The notes: generated from the sequence alone by a model not told the origin. A DNA stretch of 64,000 nucleotides from CAZYBG01 sp964645155 (GCA_964645155.1 CAZYBG010000002.1:25071-89070), one strand, 5' to 3'; positions 37,261-45,852 are shown, counted from the first letter of the stretch. Numbers and translations are program-made.

Positions 37261-37443
37261 ATGGACACCACGTTCTTCCTTCCGCTTCTCACGATGATCA
37301 CGCTGCTCGCCGTCGTTATCTTTGCGCTGGTCAGCAAGCATCGGACCGAACAGCGGCGCCACGACCCGAACGCCCCGAAATCGACCCTTGCGAAGGATGG
37401 GCCGCAGGGCGGTGTCGCGCCGCTGACCGACCGGCAGCCGTGA
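37261..37443 (+). CDS. Small single-pass membrane protein
   Basis: 60-residue protein. Residues ~4-27 (FFLPLLTMITLLAVVIFALV) form one membrane segment, followed by a charged tail with SKHRTEQRRHDPNAPKS. GGAG lies seven bases before the chosen ATG; another ATG four codons upstream (37249) is possible. I do not recognise a family. The clean hydrophobic-then-basic layout and ribosome site suggest a real gene. Function unknown. Confidence 0.6.
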   Translation: MDTTFFLPLLTMITLLAVVIFALVSKHRTEQRRHDPNAPKSTLAKDGPQGGVAPLTDRQP

Positions 37444-37495
37444 CGCGGCGCACCAGGTGGCAGTCGCGCAGGGGCTCGGCCGGGTCCGGCCGGCT

Positions 37496-37897
37496 CTAGC
37501 CGAACAGCATGCGCGTGACCTGCACGCCGGCCCAGGCCGAGACCCCCGTCAGAACGGCGCCCCAGGTGCTGTCGACCGCCACCTGCTCCCATGACCAGCG
37601 GCTGAGGGTGGAGAGGTTGGTGAACTCGTAGGTGCCATAGGCGACCGCGCCGAGGATCGCCCCGTTGACGAGGGCCTGGACCGGGGCGTCGGCCCGGAGG
37701 GCCGGCCACGAGACGAGCCAGATCAGCCCGGCGACATAGGCGAGGTAGAACGCCACCGCAGGGCCGTAGCGGATCGGGTCGAGGAGCCAGTCGCCGAGAT
37801 GCTTCTCGAAGATCGGCTTGATCACGCGGCTGAGCATGATCGCGTCGGCGATCAGAAAGACGATCGCCGTCGCGGCATAAAGAACCAGTGCCTGCAT
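37496..37897 (-). CDS. DUF2177 membrane protein
   Basis: Integral membrane protein of 133 residues with four hydrophobic segments, of the DUF2177 type. Characteristic parts are VFLIADAIMLSRVIKPIFEKHLGDWL and NGAILGAVAYGTYEFTNLSTLSRWSW. GGGAGG is well placed before the ATG. Family function is not known. Confidence 0.85.
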   Translation of the reverse strand: MQALVLYAATAIVFLIADAIMLSRVIKPIFEKHLGDWLLDPIRYGPAVAFYLAYVAGLIWLVSWPALRADAPVQALVNGAILGAVAYGTYEFTNLSTLSRWSWEQVAVDSTWGAVLTGVSAWAGVQVTRMLFG

Positions 37898-38048
37898 CGC
37901 GGGCCTCCCCCAGTGCGGGCCGCCGGCGCCCACAAGGTTACCCGGCCCCCTCCTTCGCCACCTAGTCCGCGGGCCGCCCGCCGCCAGCACGCAGCCAGCC
38001 TGGCGGAACAGGCGGGCCGGTCGGCCGCCTCCCGCGGGCCCGCGATCC

Positions 38049-38426
38049 TCAGCGGTTGTAGAGCGCCTCGCACTGGGCCGCATCGCGGGCGGCGAGGGCG
38101 GCAAGGTTGGTCCGGCGGCTTTCGAGATTGGCGAGCTTGATGCGCTCGGTCACCGGATTGATCGCCACCGGGCGGGTCTGTGTCGGCTCCTCGCGCTCGG
38201 CGCAGAACGACAGCGGGCTGTTCCCGCCGGCGCAAAGCTTGAAGCCCCCCTCGCGCGATTCGTCGGGCTCGAGCGCATATCCGCGGAGGAGGTTCGCCTC
38301 GGTGTCGTCGATCAGCCGCTCGACCGTCTCGAGCTCGGCATTGGCCAGCGCGAGGCACTCCTCGCGTGGGCTGGCGCCGCAGGCGGCAAGCGCAAGCAGC
38401 AGGAACGCGGCGGGAAGGCGGTGCAT
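38049..38426 (-). CDS. Five-cysteine lipoprotein (copy A)
   Basis: Predicted lipoprotein of 125 residues with lipobox LALAAC (lipid Cys16). The mature part is short and helical, with Cys24, Cys65, Cys75 and Cys119 and the phrase NPVTERIKLANLESRR. It is paralogous to the next gene upstream (38506-38889): cysteine spacings are 8/41/10/44 against 7/41/9/44. The four mature cysteines could form two disulfides. I do not recognise a named family. Outer-membrane or periplasmic location is inferred. Confidence 0.72.
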   Translation of the reverse strand: MHRLPAAFLLLALAACGASPREECLALANAELETVERLIDDTEANLLRGYALEPDESREGGFKLCAGGNSPLSFCAEREEPTQTRPVAINPVTERIKLANLESRRTNLAALAARDAAQCEALYNR

Positions 38427-38505
38427 GATCGGTCTCCGGGGCCGGCGGCGCACCGCGCGGCCTTTCCGTTCCATGCCAAACCGGCCTGCATTGCGCAACC
38501 CGCCA

Positions 38506-38889
38506 TCAGCCCGACGGACAGGCTGCCGCAGCGTCGGCGGCGGCTGCCGCGACAGCGGGCCGGCGCGCCTGGCGGTCGCGCAGGCGGGCCCGCTCCGTCA
38601 CCGGGTCGATCGCCGTGACCCGCTCGCGCAGCGGCCGCTCGCCCGAGACGCAGAGCGCGACGGGGCTGTCCCTGGCGCAGAGCGTGAGACCCGCGGTGAG
38701 CGCCGAGCGGTTCTCCGCCCGGTAGCCGCGCGCGAGCGCCCGCTCGATCTCGGCGATCTCGGCGTCGAGGGTGACGAGTTCGGCCGCGGCGCGGTCGAGG
38801 CAGGCCTCGCGCGGCGCGGTGCAGGCCGCGGCGATCGCGACGACGGCGACGAGGAGGCGACGCGTGGCGGGGCGGGGGCGGATACGCAT
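38506..38889 (-). CDS. Five-cysteine lipoprotein (copy B)
   Basis: Predicted lipoprotein of 127 residues, paralogue of the gene at 38049-38426. The signal (RRLLVAVVAIAAAC) ends at Cys23, and Cys30, Cys71, Cys80 and Cys124 follow. It shares EACL near the start, ALARGYRAEN, LTLCA, and DPVTERARLRDRQARR with copy A. The start at 38889 places the arginine-rich n-region correctly. The tail is alanine-rich. Function unknown; tandem duplication is likely. Confidence 0.68.
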   Translation of the reverse strand: MRIRPRPATRRLLVAVVAIAAACTAPREACLDRAAAELVTLDAEIAEIERALARGYRAENRSALTAGLTLCARDSPVALCVSGERPLRERVTAIDPVTERARLRDRQARRPAVAAAAADAAAACPSG

Positions 38890-38965
38890 CGCGCGATGAT
38901 ACCTGCTTGCCCTCGCCCTGCCAAACACGCTCTAAGATGCCGGCGCGCGCAGTCCGGGGAAGCCC

Positions 38966-39856
38966 ATGTCCGAGCCATTCGATGACCGCAAGGCCCGCGC
39001 CTCGGCCTGGTTCCGCACACTCCGCGACGACATCGTGGCCGCGTTCGAGCGGCTGGAGGACACCCACGCCGCAGGGCCGCTCGCGGACCGGCCGGCCGGC
39101 CGGTTCGAGGCGAGCGCGACGCGGCGGCACTCCGACGACGGCTCCGACGCGGGCGGCGGGTTGATGAGCGTGCTGCGCGGCGGGCGGGTGTTCGAGAAGG
39201 TCGGCGTCAACGTCTCCACCGTCCACGGCCAGCTCGGCGCCCGCGCGCAGAACGCCATGGCGGCCCGCGGCGTGCCCGGCATGGCGGAGGACCCGCGCTT
39301 CTGGGCCAGCGGCATCAGCCTCGTCGCGCACATGCAGAACCCCCATGTTCCCGCCGTCCACATGAACACCAGGATGTTCTGGACGCCCGGCGCGTGGTGG
39401 TTCGGCGGCGGGTCGGACCTCAACCCATGCATCGAGTACGCCGAGGACACGGCGGCGTTCCATGCAGTGCTCGAGACGGCCTGCGCCCGCCACTCGGCAG
39501 AGTACTACCCGAAGTTCAAGGCCTGGGCCGACGAGTACTTCTTCGTTCCGCATCGCGGCCGCGCCCGCGGCGTCGGCGGCGTGTTCTTCGACGATCTGAA
39601 CACCGGCGACTGGGAAGACGACTTCGCCTTCACCCAGGAGGTCGGGCGGGCGTTCCTGCCCGCCTTCGTCCCGTTGGTCGAACGGCGGCGCGGCGCCTCC
39701 TGGGGCGAGGCGGAGCGCGACCTGCAGCTTGTCCACCGCGGGCTCTACGCTGAATACAACCTCGTCTACGACCGCGGCACCCGGTTCGGGCTCGAGACCG
39801 GCCATGATGCCAATGCGGTGCTCATGAGCCTTCCGCCGCTCGCCAAATGGGTTTGA
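38966..39856 (+). CDS. hemF: Oxygen-dependent coproporphyrinogen III oxidase
   Basis: Heme-pathway enzyme that oxidatively decarboxylates coproporphyrinogen III to protoporphyrinogen IX using O2; cytoplasmic, 296 residues. Conserved runs are FEKVGVNVSTVHG, ISLVAHMQNPHVPAVHMNTRMF, WWFGGGSDLNPCIEYAEDTAAFH, GVGGVFFDDLN, and EYNLVYDRGTRFGLETG. hemE and hemC lie 3-5 kb downstream, so several heme genes sit together but not in one operon. Confidence 0.97.
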   Translation: MSEPFDDRKARASAWFRTLRDDIVAAFERLEDTHAAGPLADRPAGRFEASATRRHSDDGSDAGGGLMSVLRGGRVFEKVGVNVSTVHGQLGARAQNAMAARGVPGMAEDPRFWASGISLVAHMQNPHVPAVHMNTRMFWTPGAWWFGGGSDLNPCIEYAEDTAAFHAVLETACARHSAEYYPKFKAWADEYFFVPHRGRARGVGGVFFDDLNTGDWEDDFAFTQEVGRAFLPAFVPLVERRRGASWGEAERDLQLVHRGLYAEYNLVYDRGTRFGLETGHDANAVLMSLPPLAKWV

Positions 39857-39874
39857 GCCGACGCGACCGACCAG

Positions 39875-40507
39875 ATGGCAGACCCGCCCGATCTTGTCGC
39901 GTTCGTCCTCGCCTCGGTGCTGATCGAGCTGACGCCGGGCCCGAACATGGCTTGGCTCGCCATCCTCACGGTGGCCGAAGGCCGGCGCGCCGGCCTTGCA
40001 GCGGTGCTGGGCGTCGCACTCGGACTGGCCGCTGTCGGCACCGCGGCGGCCTTCGGGCTCGCCACGATCGTGGCGCAGTCGCCGGTTGCGTGGGAGGTGC
40101 TGCGCTGGGCCGGCGTCGCGATGCTGTTCCTGCTGGCATGGGAAGGCTGGCGCGCCGCCGGTCAGGACGGGGCCGGTCAGGAACAGGCCGAGCCGGGCGG
40201 CCTCGGCCCCGGCGGCGCCTTCGGCCGCGGCCTTCTGACCAACCTCCTCAATCCCAAGGCCGCGCTCTTCTTCGTGGCGGTCCTGCCCGCCTTCTCGGAC
40301 CCCGCGGCACCGATCCTCCGGCAGACCCTGGTGCTGACGGCGGTCTATGTCGCGGTGGCCACGGCCATCCACGGCGGGATCGTTGCGCTCGCCTCCGCTG
40401 CGCGGCAGGTCGTCGCCGCGCCGGCCCGTGCGCGGACGGTCAGGCGCGTCCTCTCGGCCGGCCTTGCGGCCGTCGCCGTCTGGTTCGCGATCGCGACCGC
40501 CCGGTAG
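39875..40507 (+). CDS. LysE/RhtB-family exporter
   Basis: Inner-membrane amino-acid exporter of 210 residues with about six hydrophobic segments. It has the family signature ELTPGPNMAWLAILTVAEGRRAGLAAVLGVALG and the internal GLLTNLLNPKAALFF. It starts 18 bases after hemF on the same strand. The exported amino acid is unknown. Confidence 0.88.
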   Translation: MADPPDLVAFVLASVLIELTPGPNMAWLAILTVAEGRRAGLAAVLGVALGLAAVGTAAAFGLATIVAQSPVAWEVLRWAGVAMLFLLAWEGWRAAGQDGAGQEQAEPGGLGPGGAFGRGLLTNLLNPKAALFFVAVLPAFSDPAAPILRQTLVLTAVYVAVATAIHGGIVALASAARQVVAAPARARTVRRVLSAGLAAVAVWFAIATAR

Positions 40508-40561
40508 TTGCCGGGCGCCTCGAACCGCGGCAGGGTGCAGCCCACCACGAGGAGTGCAGAG

Positions 40562-41572
40562 ATGATCCCGGCCGATCCCGCCTTCGAGGCGACGCTGCGC
40601 GCGGCGATCGATGGCAAGACCAAGCCCGCAGGCGCGCTCGGCCGGATCGAGGCGCTCGCCGCGCAGATCGCCCGCCTGCAGCGCAGCCTGACGCCGCGGA
40701 TGGACCGGTGCCGGCTGACGATCTTCGCGGCCGATCACGGCATCGCCGCCGAGGGTGTCAGCGCCTATCCGCAGGCCGTCACGCGCGAGATGGTGCGGAA
40801 CTTCCTCGCCGGCGGGGCGGCGGCGAACGTCTTCGCGCGGGCGAACGGCGTCGAGATCGTGGTGGTCGATGCCGGCGTCGCGGGCGAGCCGCTGGTGCAT
40901 CCCGCCCTCGTCGCGGCACGGATCGGCCCGGGCACCGCCAACAGCGCGACGGGGCCGGCGATGACGGCCACGGAACTCGCACGCGCGCTCGACCACGGCC
41001 GGCGCCTCGGGACGGAAGGCGCAGCCGACGCGGCGGCGTTCGGCGAGATGGGAATCGCGAACACATCGGCCGCGGCCCTCGTCGCCGCGAAGCTCCTCGA
41101 AATTCCGCCGGGCGACCTCGCCGGCCGCGGCACCGGGCTCGACGCTGCAGGTCTGGGCCGAAAGCGGGCGGTGCTCGCCAGAGCCGCGGGCAGGACGCCC
41201 GACCGCCTCAGACCCGAGGATGCGCTGCGCGAATACGGCGGCTTCGAGATCGCCATGATGACGGGCGCGATGCTGGGAGCGGCAGAGGCGGGGCGGATCG
41301 TCCTCGTCGACGGGTTCATCGCGACCGCCGCCGCGGCGGCCGCGCTGGCGATGGCGCCGGCGATCGGCCCGGCGCTCGTCTTCTGTCACGTCTCGGACGA
41401 GGCGGGCCATGCGCGGCTCCTCGACGCGCTCGGCGCGCAGCCGCTCCTCGCGCTCGGGTTGCGCCTGGGCGAGGGCACCGGGGCGCTGCTGGCCTGGCCG
41501 CTCGTCAGGGCGGCAGCGGCGATGCTGACCGAAATGGCGAGCTTTGAAAGCGCCGGGGTCAGCCGCGGATGA
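40562..41572 (+). CDS. cobT: Nicotinate-nucleotide-dimethylbenzimidazole phosphoribosyltransferase
   Basis: Makes alpha-ribazole-5'-phosphate for the lower ligand of vitamin B12; 336 residues (CobU in Pseudomonas denitrificans naming). Landmarks are KPAGALGRIEALAAQIARLQ, IFAADHGIAAEGVSAYPQAVTREMV, GEMGIANTSAAAL, and the C-terminal LTEMASFESAGVS with the catalytic-Glu region. GAGGAG precedes the ATG. It is followed eight bases later by cobS. No cobalamin riboswitch is visible in the 54 bases before it. Confidence 0.95.
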   Translation: MIPADPAFEATLRAAIDGKTKPAGALGRIEALAAQIARLQRSLTPRMDRCRLTIFAADHGIAAEGVSAYPQAVTREMVRNFLAGGAAANVFARANGVEIVVVDAGVAGEPLVHPALVAARIGPGTANSATGPAMTATELARALDHGRRLGTEGAADAAAFGEMGIANTSAAALVAAKLLEIPPGDLAGRGTGLDAAGLGRKRAVLARAAGRTPDRLRPEDALREYGGFEIAMMTGAMLGAAEAGRIVLVDGFIATAAAAAALAMAPAIGPALVFCHVSDEAGHARLLDALGAQPLLALGLRLGEGTGALLAWPLVRAAAAMLTEMASFESAGVSRG

Positions 41573-41579
41573 GACGGCG

Positions 41580-42347
41580 ATGATGCGCGGAGTGGAAGCA
41601 CGGGCCGAGTTCCTCCTGGCGCTGCAGTTCCTCTCCCGGCTGCCGCTGCCCGATCCCGGCTACACTCCGGAACGGATGGCCGCCTCGATCCGCTGGCACC
41701 CGGCGGCCGGCGCCGCCATCGGGGCGCTCGTCGGGGCGGTGTGGCTCGGCGCCTCGGCGGTCTTGCCGGTGGTCACGGCCGTGATCGTTACCACGGCCGC
41801 GGGCCTTCTGCTGACGGGTTGCTTCCACGAAGACGGCTTCGCCGATGCCTGCGACGGCCTCGGTGGCGGGGCGACGCGCGAGCGCGCGCTCGAAATCATG
41901 AAGGACAGCCGGCTTGGCACCTACGGGGCCGCAGGCCTCGGGCTGATGCTGGCCGGACGGATCGCCGCGCTCGCGGCCCTCGCGCCCGCGGTTCCGCTGT
42001 TCTGGGTGCTGCTTGCGGGGCATGCGGCAAGCCGGGCCGCATCCGTCAACGTCGTCGCCACGTCCGCCTATGTCCGCGACCACGGAACCGGCAAGCCGGT
42101 GGCCGACGGCATCGACGCCGCCGGCCTGCGGTTCGCCATCGGCTCCGGCGCCGCGGCGCTCGTGCCGCTCGCCCTCGCGGCGGGCCTGCTGCCGGTACTC
42201 GCAGGGCTGGCCGGGCTCGTCGCCGGCGCCTGGGCGATGCGGCGGACGTTCGAGCGCAAGCTTGGCGGCTATACCGGTGACTGTCTCGGCGCCGTTCAGC
42301 AATGCGCCGAGATCGGCTTCTACCTCGGCCTGCTGGCATGGCTCTGA
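41580..42347 (+). CDS. cobS: Adenosylcobinamide-GDP ribazoletransferase
   Basis: Membrane enzyme of 255 residues that joins adenosylcobinamide-GDP and alpha-ribazole to make cobalamin (CobV in some species). Conserved parts are LQFLSRLPLP, the LLTGCFHEDGFADACDGLGGG metal-binding stretch, and ALEIMKDSRLGTYGAAGL, with several membrane segments after residue 50. Two adjacent ATG codons (41580, 41583) are possible starts. Its stop overlaps cobC. Confidence 0.95.
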   Translation: MMRGVEARAEFLLALQFLSRLPLPDPGYTPERMAASIRWHPAAGAAIGALVGAVWLGASAVLPVVTAVIVTTAAGLLLTGCFHEDGFADACDGLGGGATRERALEIMKDSRLGTYGAAGLGLMLAGRIAALAALAPAVPLFWVLLAGHAASRAASVNVVATSAYVRDHGTGKPVADGIDAAGLRFAIGSGAAALVPLALAAGLLPVLAGLAGLVAGAWAMRRTFERKLGGYTGDCLGAVQQCAEIGFYLGLLAWL

Positions 42348-42901
42348 TCCTGCTCCGGCATACCCGTCCGGAGGGCGGTGCCGGGGTCTGCTACGGGGTC
42401 ACCGACCTGCCGCCGGGCGCCGAGATCGGACGCGAGGCGCGGCGCCTGGCCGCGCAGCTTCCCGCGGCGGGGCGGATCGTGACCTCGCCGCTCGCCCGGT
42501 GCGCGCGCCTGGCCGAGCTGCTGGGCATGGCCCGCGGCCTGCCGCTGACCGTCGATCACAGGCTGGCCGAGCTCGATTTCGGCGCCTGGGAGGGGCGGCG
42601 ATGGGACGACATCCCGCGCGCCGAGATCGACGCCTGGGCCGCGGACCTGATGCATGCCCGCCCGCATGGCGGCGAGAGCGTCGCCATGCTTGCCGAGCGG
42701 GCGGCGGCCGCGCTCGACGAGGCCGATGGCGCTCTGGCCGTGACCCATATGGGCGTGATCCGCGCCGCGCTCGCCCGGGCCGGGCGGCCCGGCGCGTGGG
42801 AAACGCGGCTCGGCTTCGGCGAATGGCTGGTGCTGCCCGCCGCTACCCGCGCAACGCCGCGAGCATCAGGTGCACGTTCTCCGGGTCGGCGTCCGGCGTG
42901 A
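42338..42901 (+). CDS. cobC: Histidine phosphatase, alpha-ribazole phosphatase-like
   Basis: Histidine-phosphatase of 187 residues. The catalytic motif is [10 protein letters not shown] near the N-terminus, with [30 protein letters not shown] and the second His in [12 protein letters not shown]. Position after cobT-cobS supports alpha-ribazole-5'-phosphate dephosphorylation. The last 59 bases overlap the convergent hemE gene, giving a basic low-complexity tail after about residue 168 ([16 protein letters not shown]). Confidence 0.85.
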   Translation: MALILLRHTRPEGGAGVCYGVTDLPPGAEIGREARRLAAQLPAAGRIVTSPLARCARLAELLGMARGLPLTVDHRLAELDFGAWEGRRWDDIPRAEIDAWAADLMHARPHGGESVAMLAERAAAALDEADGALAVTHMGVIRAALARAGRPGAWETRLGFGEWLVLPAATRATPRASGARSPGRRPA

Positions 42902-43874
42902 TGCCGTGGCCGAGGTTGAAGATGTGGGGGCCTCCCGCGAAGGCGGCCTTGATCCGCCGCGTCTCCTCCACCAGGCGCTCGCCGCCCGTGACCATCAGCC
43001 TGGGGTCGAGGTTGCCCTGCACGCAGCCATCGGCCTGGACATGGGCCGCCGCCCATTCCGCCGCGACCGAGTTGTCGATCGCGACGCAATCGGCACCGGT
43101 GGCCCGGGCGAAACCGACATAGCGCTCGCCCGCCTCGCGCGGGAAGGCGATCACCGGCAGCCCCGGATGGCGCGCCTTGAGCGCGCCGATGATGGCGCGC
43201 GATGGCGCGACGGCGAAATCCTCGAAGTCCTGCCCCTGGAGCGAACCCGCCCAGCTGTCGAACAGTTTCACGACCTCGGCGCCGGCCTCGACCTGCGCCG
43301 AGAGGTATTCGACGGTCGCCTCGGTCAGGAGGTCGATCAGCTGCTGGAACAACGCGCGGTTTTCGGTCTTGAGACGGTGCGCCGGGCCCTGGTCGGGCGT
43401 CCCGCGGCCCGCGATCATGTAGGTCGCCACGGTCCAGGGTGCGCCGGCGAAGCCGATCAGCGCGGTCTCGCGCGGCAGGCCCCCGGCGAGGATGCGCAGC
43501 GTATCGTAGACCGGCGCGAGCGTCTCGTGGATGTCGTCCCGCCCGCGGAGCCGGGCGAAATCCGCCTCGGTCGTCAGGGTCGACAGGCGCGGCCCTTCGC
43601 CCGTCTCGAACCAGAGCGCGGCGCCCAGCGCCTGCGGCAGCAGCAGGATGTCGGCGAACAGGATCGCCGCGTCGAAGCCGTAGCGGCGGATCGGCTGGAA
43701 GGTGACCTCGGCCGCGAGTTCGGGATTATAGCAGAGCTTGAGGAAATCGCCCGCCTGCGCGCGCGTCGCGCGGTATTCGGGCAGGTAGCGGCCGGCCTGG
43801 CGCATCAGCCAGACCGGCGGCACCGGCAGCACCTCGCCGGCGAGCGATCTGAGCAGCGCTTTCGTTTCCGCCAT
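42843..43874 (-). CDS. hemE: Uroporphyrinogen decarboxylase
   Basis: Heme-pathway enzyme converting uroporphyrinogen III to coproporphyrinogen III; 343 residues. Conserved parts are [59 protein letters not shown], and the C-terminal [13 protein letters not shown]. It is divergent from hemC over a 114-bp gap and overlaps cobC tail to tail. Confidence 0.97.
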   Translation of the reverse strand: MAETKALLRSLAGEVLPVPPVWLMRQAGRYLPEYRATRAQAGDFLKLCYNPELAAEVTFQPIRRYGFDAAILFADILLLPQALGAALWFETGEGPRLSTLTTEADFARLRGRDDIHETLAPVYDTLRILAGGLPRETALIGFAGAPWTVATYMIAGRGTPDQGPAHRLKTENRALFQQLIDLLTEATVEYLSAQVEAGAEVVKLFDSWAGSLQGQDFEDFAVAPSRAIIGALKARHPGLPVIAFPREAGERYVGFARATGADCVAIDNSVAAEWAAAHVQADGCVQGNLDPRLMVTGGERLVEETRRIKAAFAGGPHIFNLGHGITPDADPENVHLMLAALRG

Positions 43875-43933
43875 CCATCGTCCTCCGCCCGGCCGGATGC
43901 CGAGCTCCGCGTTTGGACAAGGCAGGCGTCAGG

Positions 43934-43970
43934 TTGTCAATACGCGGGTCATTGTCAGGCGCGATTGTCA
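43934..43970. promoter_or_regulatory. Three TTGTCA boxes between hemE and hemC
   Basis: TTGTCA occurs at 43934-43939, 43952-43957 and 43965-43970 within the divergent gap. The first, read on the minus strand with its flank, contains TTGACA and could be the hemE -35. The set could be regulator half-sites or promoter parts. It does not fit the TGT-N12-ACA pattern of PpsR/CrtJ. Confidence 0.35.
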
Positions 43971-43988
43971 CGGGCTATGGCTTGCGCC

Positions 43989-44936
43989 ATGGCACTTGAC
44001 CTTCCCAGCCCCGCCTCGCCCCTCCGGATCGGCACCCGCGGCTCGCCGCTCGCGCTCGCGCAGGCGCACGAGACCCGGTCGCGGCTCATGGCCGCGTGGG
44101 ACCTGCCCGAGGGCGCGTTTGCGATCGTCGTCATCACGACCACGGGCGACCGCGTGCTCGACCGTCCGCTGGGCGAGATCGGCGGCAAGGGGCTCTTCAC
44201 GCGCGAGATCGAGGAGGACCTGCTCGCGGGCCGGATCGACCTCGCCGTGCACTCGACGAAGGACATGCCCACGATCCAGCCGGGCGGCCTCGTCCTCGAC
44301 AGCTACCTGCCGCGCGAGGATGTGCGCGATGCCTTCGTCTCGCCGACGGCCGGCCGGCTCGCCGACCTGCCGCACGGCGCGGCGGTCGGCTCGTCGTCGC
44401 TGCGCCGACGCGCGCAGCTGGCGCACCGCCGGCCGGACCTGCGCATGGTCGAGTTCCGCGGCAACGTCCAGACCCGGATGCGCAAGCTTGCCGAAGGCCA
44501 GGCAGCCGCCACCCTGCTCGCGATGGCGGGACTGAACCGGCTCGGCATGGCCGATCTGGCCCGGAACCCCATCGACCCCGACGAGATGCTGCCGGCCGTC
44601 GCCCAGGGCGCGATCGGCATCGAGCGGCGCCGCGACGATGCGCGGGTGGCGCATCTTCTCGAGCCGATCGCCGATGGCCCGACGGGCCTCCGGCTGGCCT
44701 GCGAGCGGGCGTTCCTCGCCGCGCTCGACGGCTCGTGCCAGACGCCGATCGCAGGGCTCGCCGAGCTTGCCGGCGGGTCGATCCGGTTCCGCGGCGAGAT
44801 CCTCAGGCCGGACGGCTCGGAGGTGATCGCGGGGGACGAGACCGGCGCGGTGGAGGACAGCGCCGAGATCGGCACGGCGCTTGCACGCATGCTCCGCGCC
44901 CGGGCGCCGGAGGGCTTCTTCGACTGGACTGGGTGA
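43989..44936 (+). CDS. hemC: Hydroxymethylbilane synthase (porphobilinogen deaminase)
   Basis: Polymerises four porphobilinogens to hydroxymethylbilane; 315 residues, cytoplasmic. It shows LRIGTRGSPLALAQA, GGKGLFTREIEEDLL, DLAVHSTKDMPT, GSSSLRRRAQL, FRGNVQTRMRKL, and the dipyrromethane-cofactor cysteine in LDGSCQTPI. An ATG at 43977 would add four residues. A 9-bp hairpin follows the stop immediately. Confidence 0.97.
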   Translation: MALDLPSPASPLRIGTRGSPLALAQAHETRSRLMAAWDLPEGAFAIVVITTTGDRVLDRPLGEIGGKGLFTREIEEDLLAGRIDLAVHSTKDMPTIQPGGLVLDSYLPREDVRDAFVSPTAGRLADLPHGAAVGSSSLRRRAQLAHRRPDLRMVEFRGNVQTRMRKLAEGQAAATLLAMAGLNRLGMADLARNPIDPDEMLPAVAQGAIGIERRRDDARVAHLLEPIADGPTGLRLACERAFLAALDGSCQTPIAGLAELAGGSIRFRGEILRPDGSEVIAGDETGAVEDSAEIGTALARMLRARAPEGFFDWTG

Positions 44937-44962
44937 CGCCCGCGGCACGGCCCCCGCGGGCG
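44937..44962 (+). terminator. Hairpin directly after hemC
   Basis: Perfect 9-bp stem CGCCCGCGG / CCGCGGGCG with an 8-base loop, starting at the base after the hemC stop codon. No U-tract. Confidence 0.5.
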
Positions 44963-45079
44963 ATGGCGCGGCGTTCGGCAAGCCGCGCGGCCGATCGGCG
45001 CCGAGCGCCCGCACGGCCCATTGACATTCCGGCCGCCGACACGATTTCACTTGCCTTGTTCAACCGCCGGGAGGTGTCG

Positions 45080-45481
45080 GTGCTGCTGGTAAGAACGGTC
45101 GTCAAGGCAAGCGACATCCACGGTCTCGGCGTCTTCGCCGACGAGCCCATCGCGCAGGGCACGCCGATCTGGGCCTACGAGCCATCGCTCGACCGGATCA
45201 TCCCGGTCGCCGAACTCGCGCGCTATCCCGACCATATCGTGGAGTATCTCGAGACCTACTGCGAGTACTTCCCCGAGCTCGGCGTGCTGGTCCTTTCGGG
45301 CGACAACGACCGCTTCACCAACCACGCCTCGACGCCGAACACGACCGTCGTCCTGCCGAACCTGCCGGAGGCCAGGATGATCGCGGCACGCGACATCGCG
45401 GCGGGCGAGGAGATCACCTGCGACTATGCCGTGATCCGCACGCGGATGTACGCCGCGCCGGCGGTCCACGCGGTCGCCTGA
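45080..45481 (+). CDS. SET-domain protein
   Basis: Small SET-domain protein of 133 residues, a class that in eukaryotes methylates protein lysines. It has the N-terminal KASDIHGLGVFADEPIAQGTPIWAYEP, the SAM-binding NHASTPNT, and the C-terminal GEEITCDYAV. I chose the GTG at 45080, five bases after GGAGG; the frame stays open far upstream but without a plausible start. The bacterial substrate is unknown. It is convergent with a monooxygenase-like gene. Confidence 0.85.
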   Translation: MLLVRTVVKASDIHGLGVFADEPIAQGTPIWAYEPSLDRIIPVAELARYPDHIVEYLETYCEYFPELGVLVLSGDNDRFTNHASTPNTTVVLPNLPEARMIAARDIAAGEEITCDYAVIRTRMYAAPAVHAVA

Positions 45482-45486
45482 CGGGT

Positions 45487-45807
45487 TCAGCCGAAGCTGC
45501 CCACCACGTCGTACATCACCGGCTCGAAGCTCTTGCAGAGTTCGTTGATTCGCCGGTTGCGCCGGCGCATCTCGTCCGACCGCAGCATCGAGAGAAAGTC
45601 CTCGCGGCGCTGCCATTGCGAGTAGTTGGCGATCCGCGTCTGCGCGTCGTTGACATGGAGCGCCGCCGCGATGAATCCCGGCTGCGCCGAGATGAAGGCG
45701 GCATAGGCCTCCTGCAGCTCGTCTAGGAGGTCCTGGCAGGTGCCGGGCGTCACCTCGAACGTGGTGATGACGGTCTGCAGCGCGGCGCCCGGTTCGATCC
45801 TTGGCAT
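45487..45807 (-). CDS. Antibiotic biosynthesis monooxygenase (ABM)-domain protein
   Basis: Dimeric alpha/beta-barrel protein of 106 residues with an ABM-like fold. The run VTPGTCQDLLDELQEAYAAFISAQPGFIAAALHV and the NYSQWQRREDFLSML segment (the common SQW motif) support this. Such proteins include quinol monooxygenases and heme-degrading enzymes, and many lack known function. Nearby heme genes make a heme-linked role conceivable but unproven. Confidence 0.8.
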   Translation of the reverse strand: MPRIEPGAALQTVITTFEVTPGTCQDLLDELQEAYAAFISAQPGFIAAALHVNDAQTRIANYSQWQRREDFLSMLRSDEMRRRNRRINELCKSFEPVMYDVVGSFG

Positions 45808-45852
45808 TGCGTCCTCCGTTTGCCGCAGTATAGCGCGCGACCGCGGGATCGC

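Noticed and set aside
40508..40561. Possible cobalamin riboswitch before cobT
   Set aside because: The gap is only 54 bases and lacks a B12-box-like stretch; a full riboswitch needs about 200 bases.
38312..41410. 1032-residue minus-strand open frame
   Set aside because: It lies opposite hemF, lysE and cobT, each with strong family motifs. High GC removes stop codons in the opposite frame; the protein is Arg/Gly/Ala-rich noise.
44096..45079. N-terminal extension of the SET gene through hemC
   Set aside because: The frame is open only because of high GC and overlaps hemC out of frame; GGAGG plus GTG at 45080 gives the family-like N-terminus.
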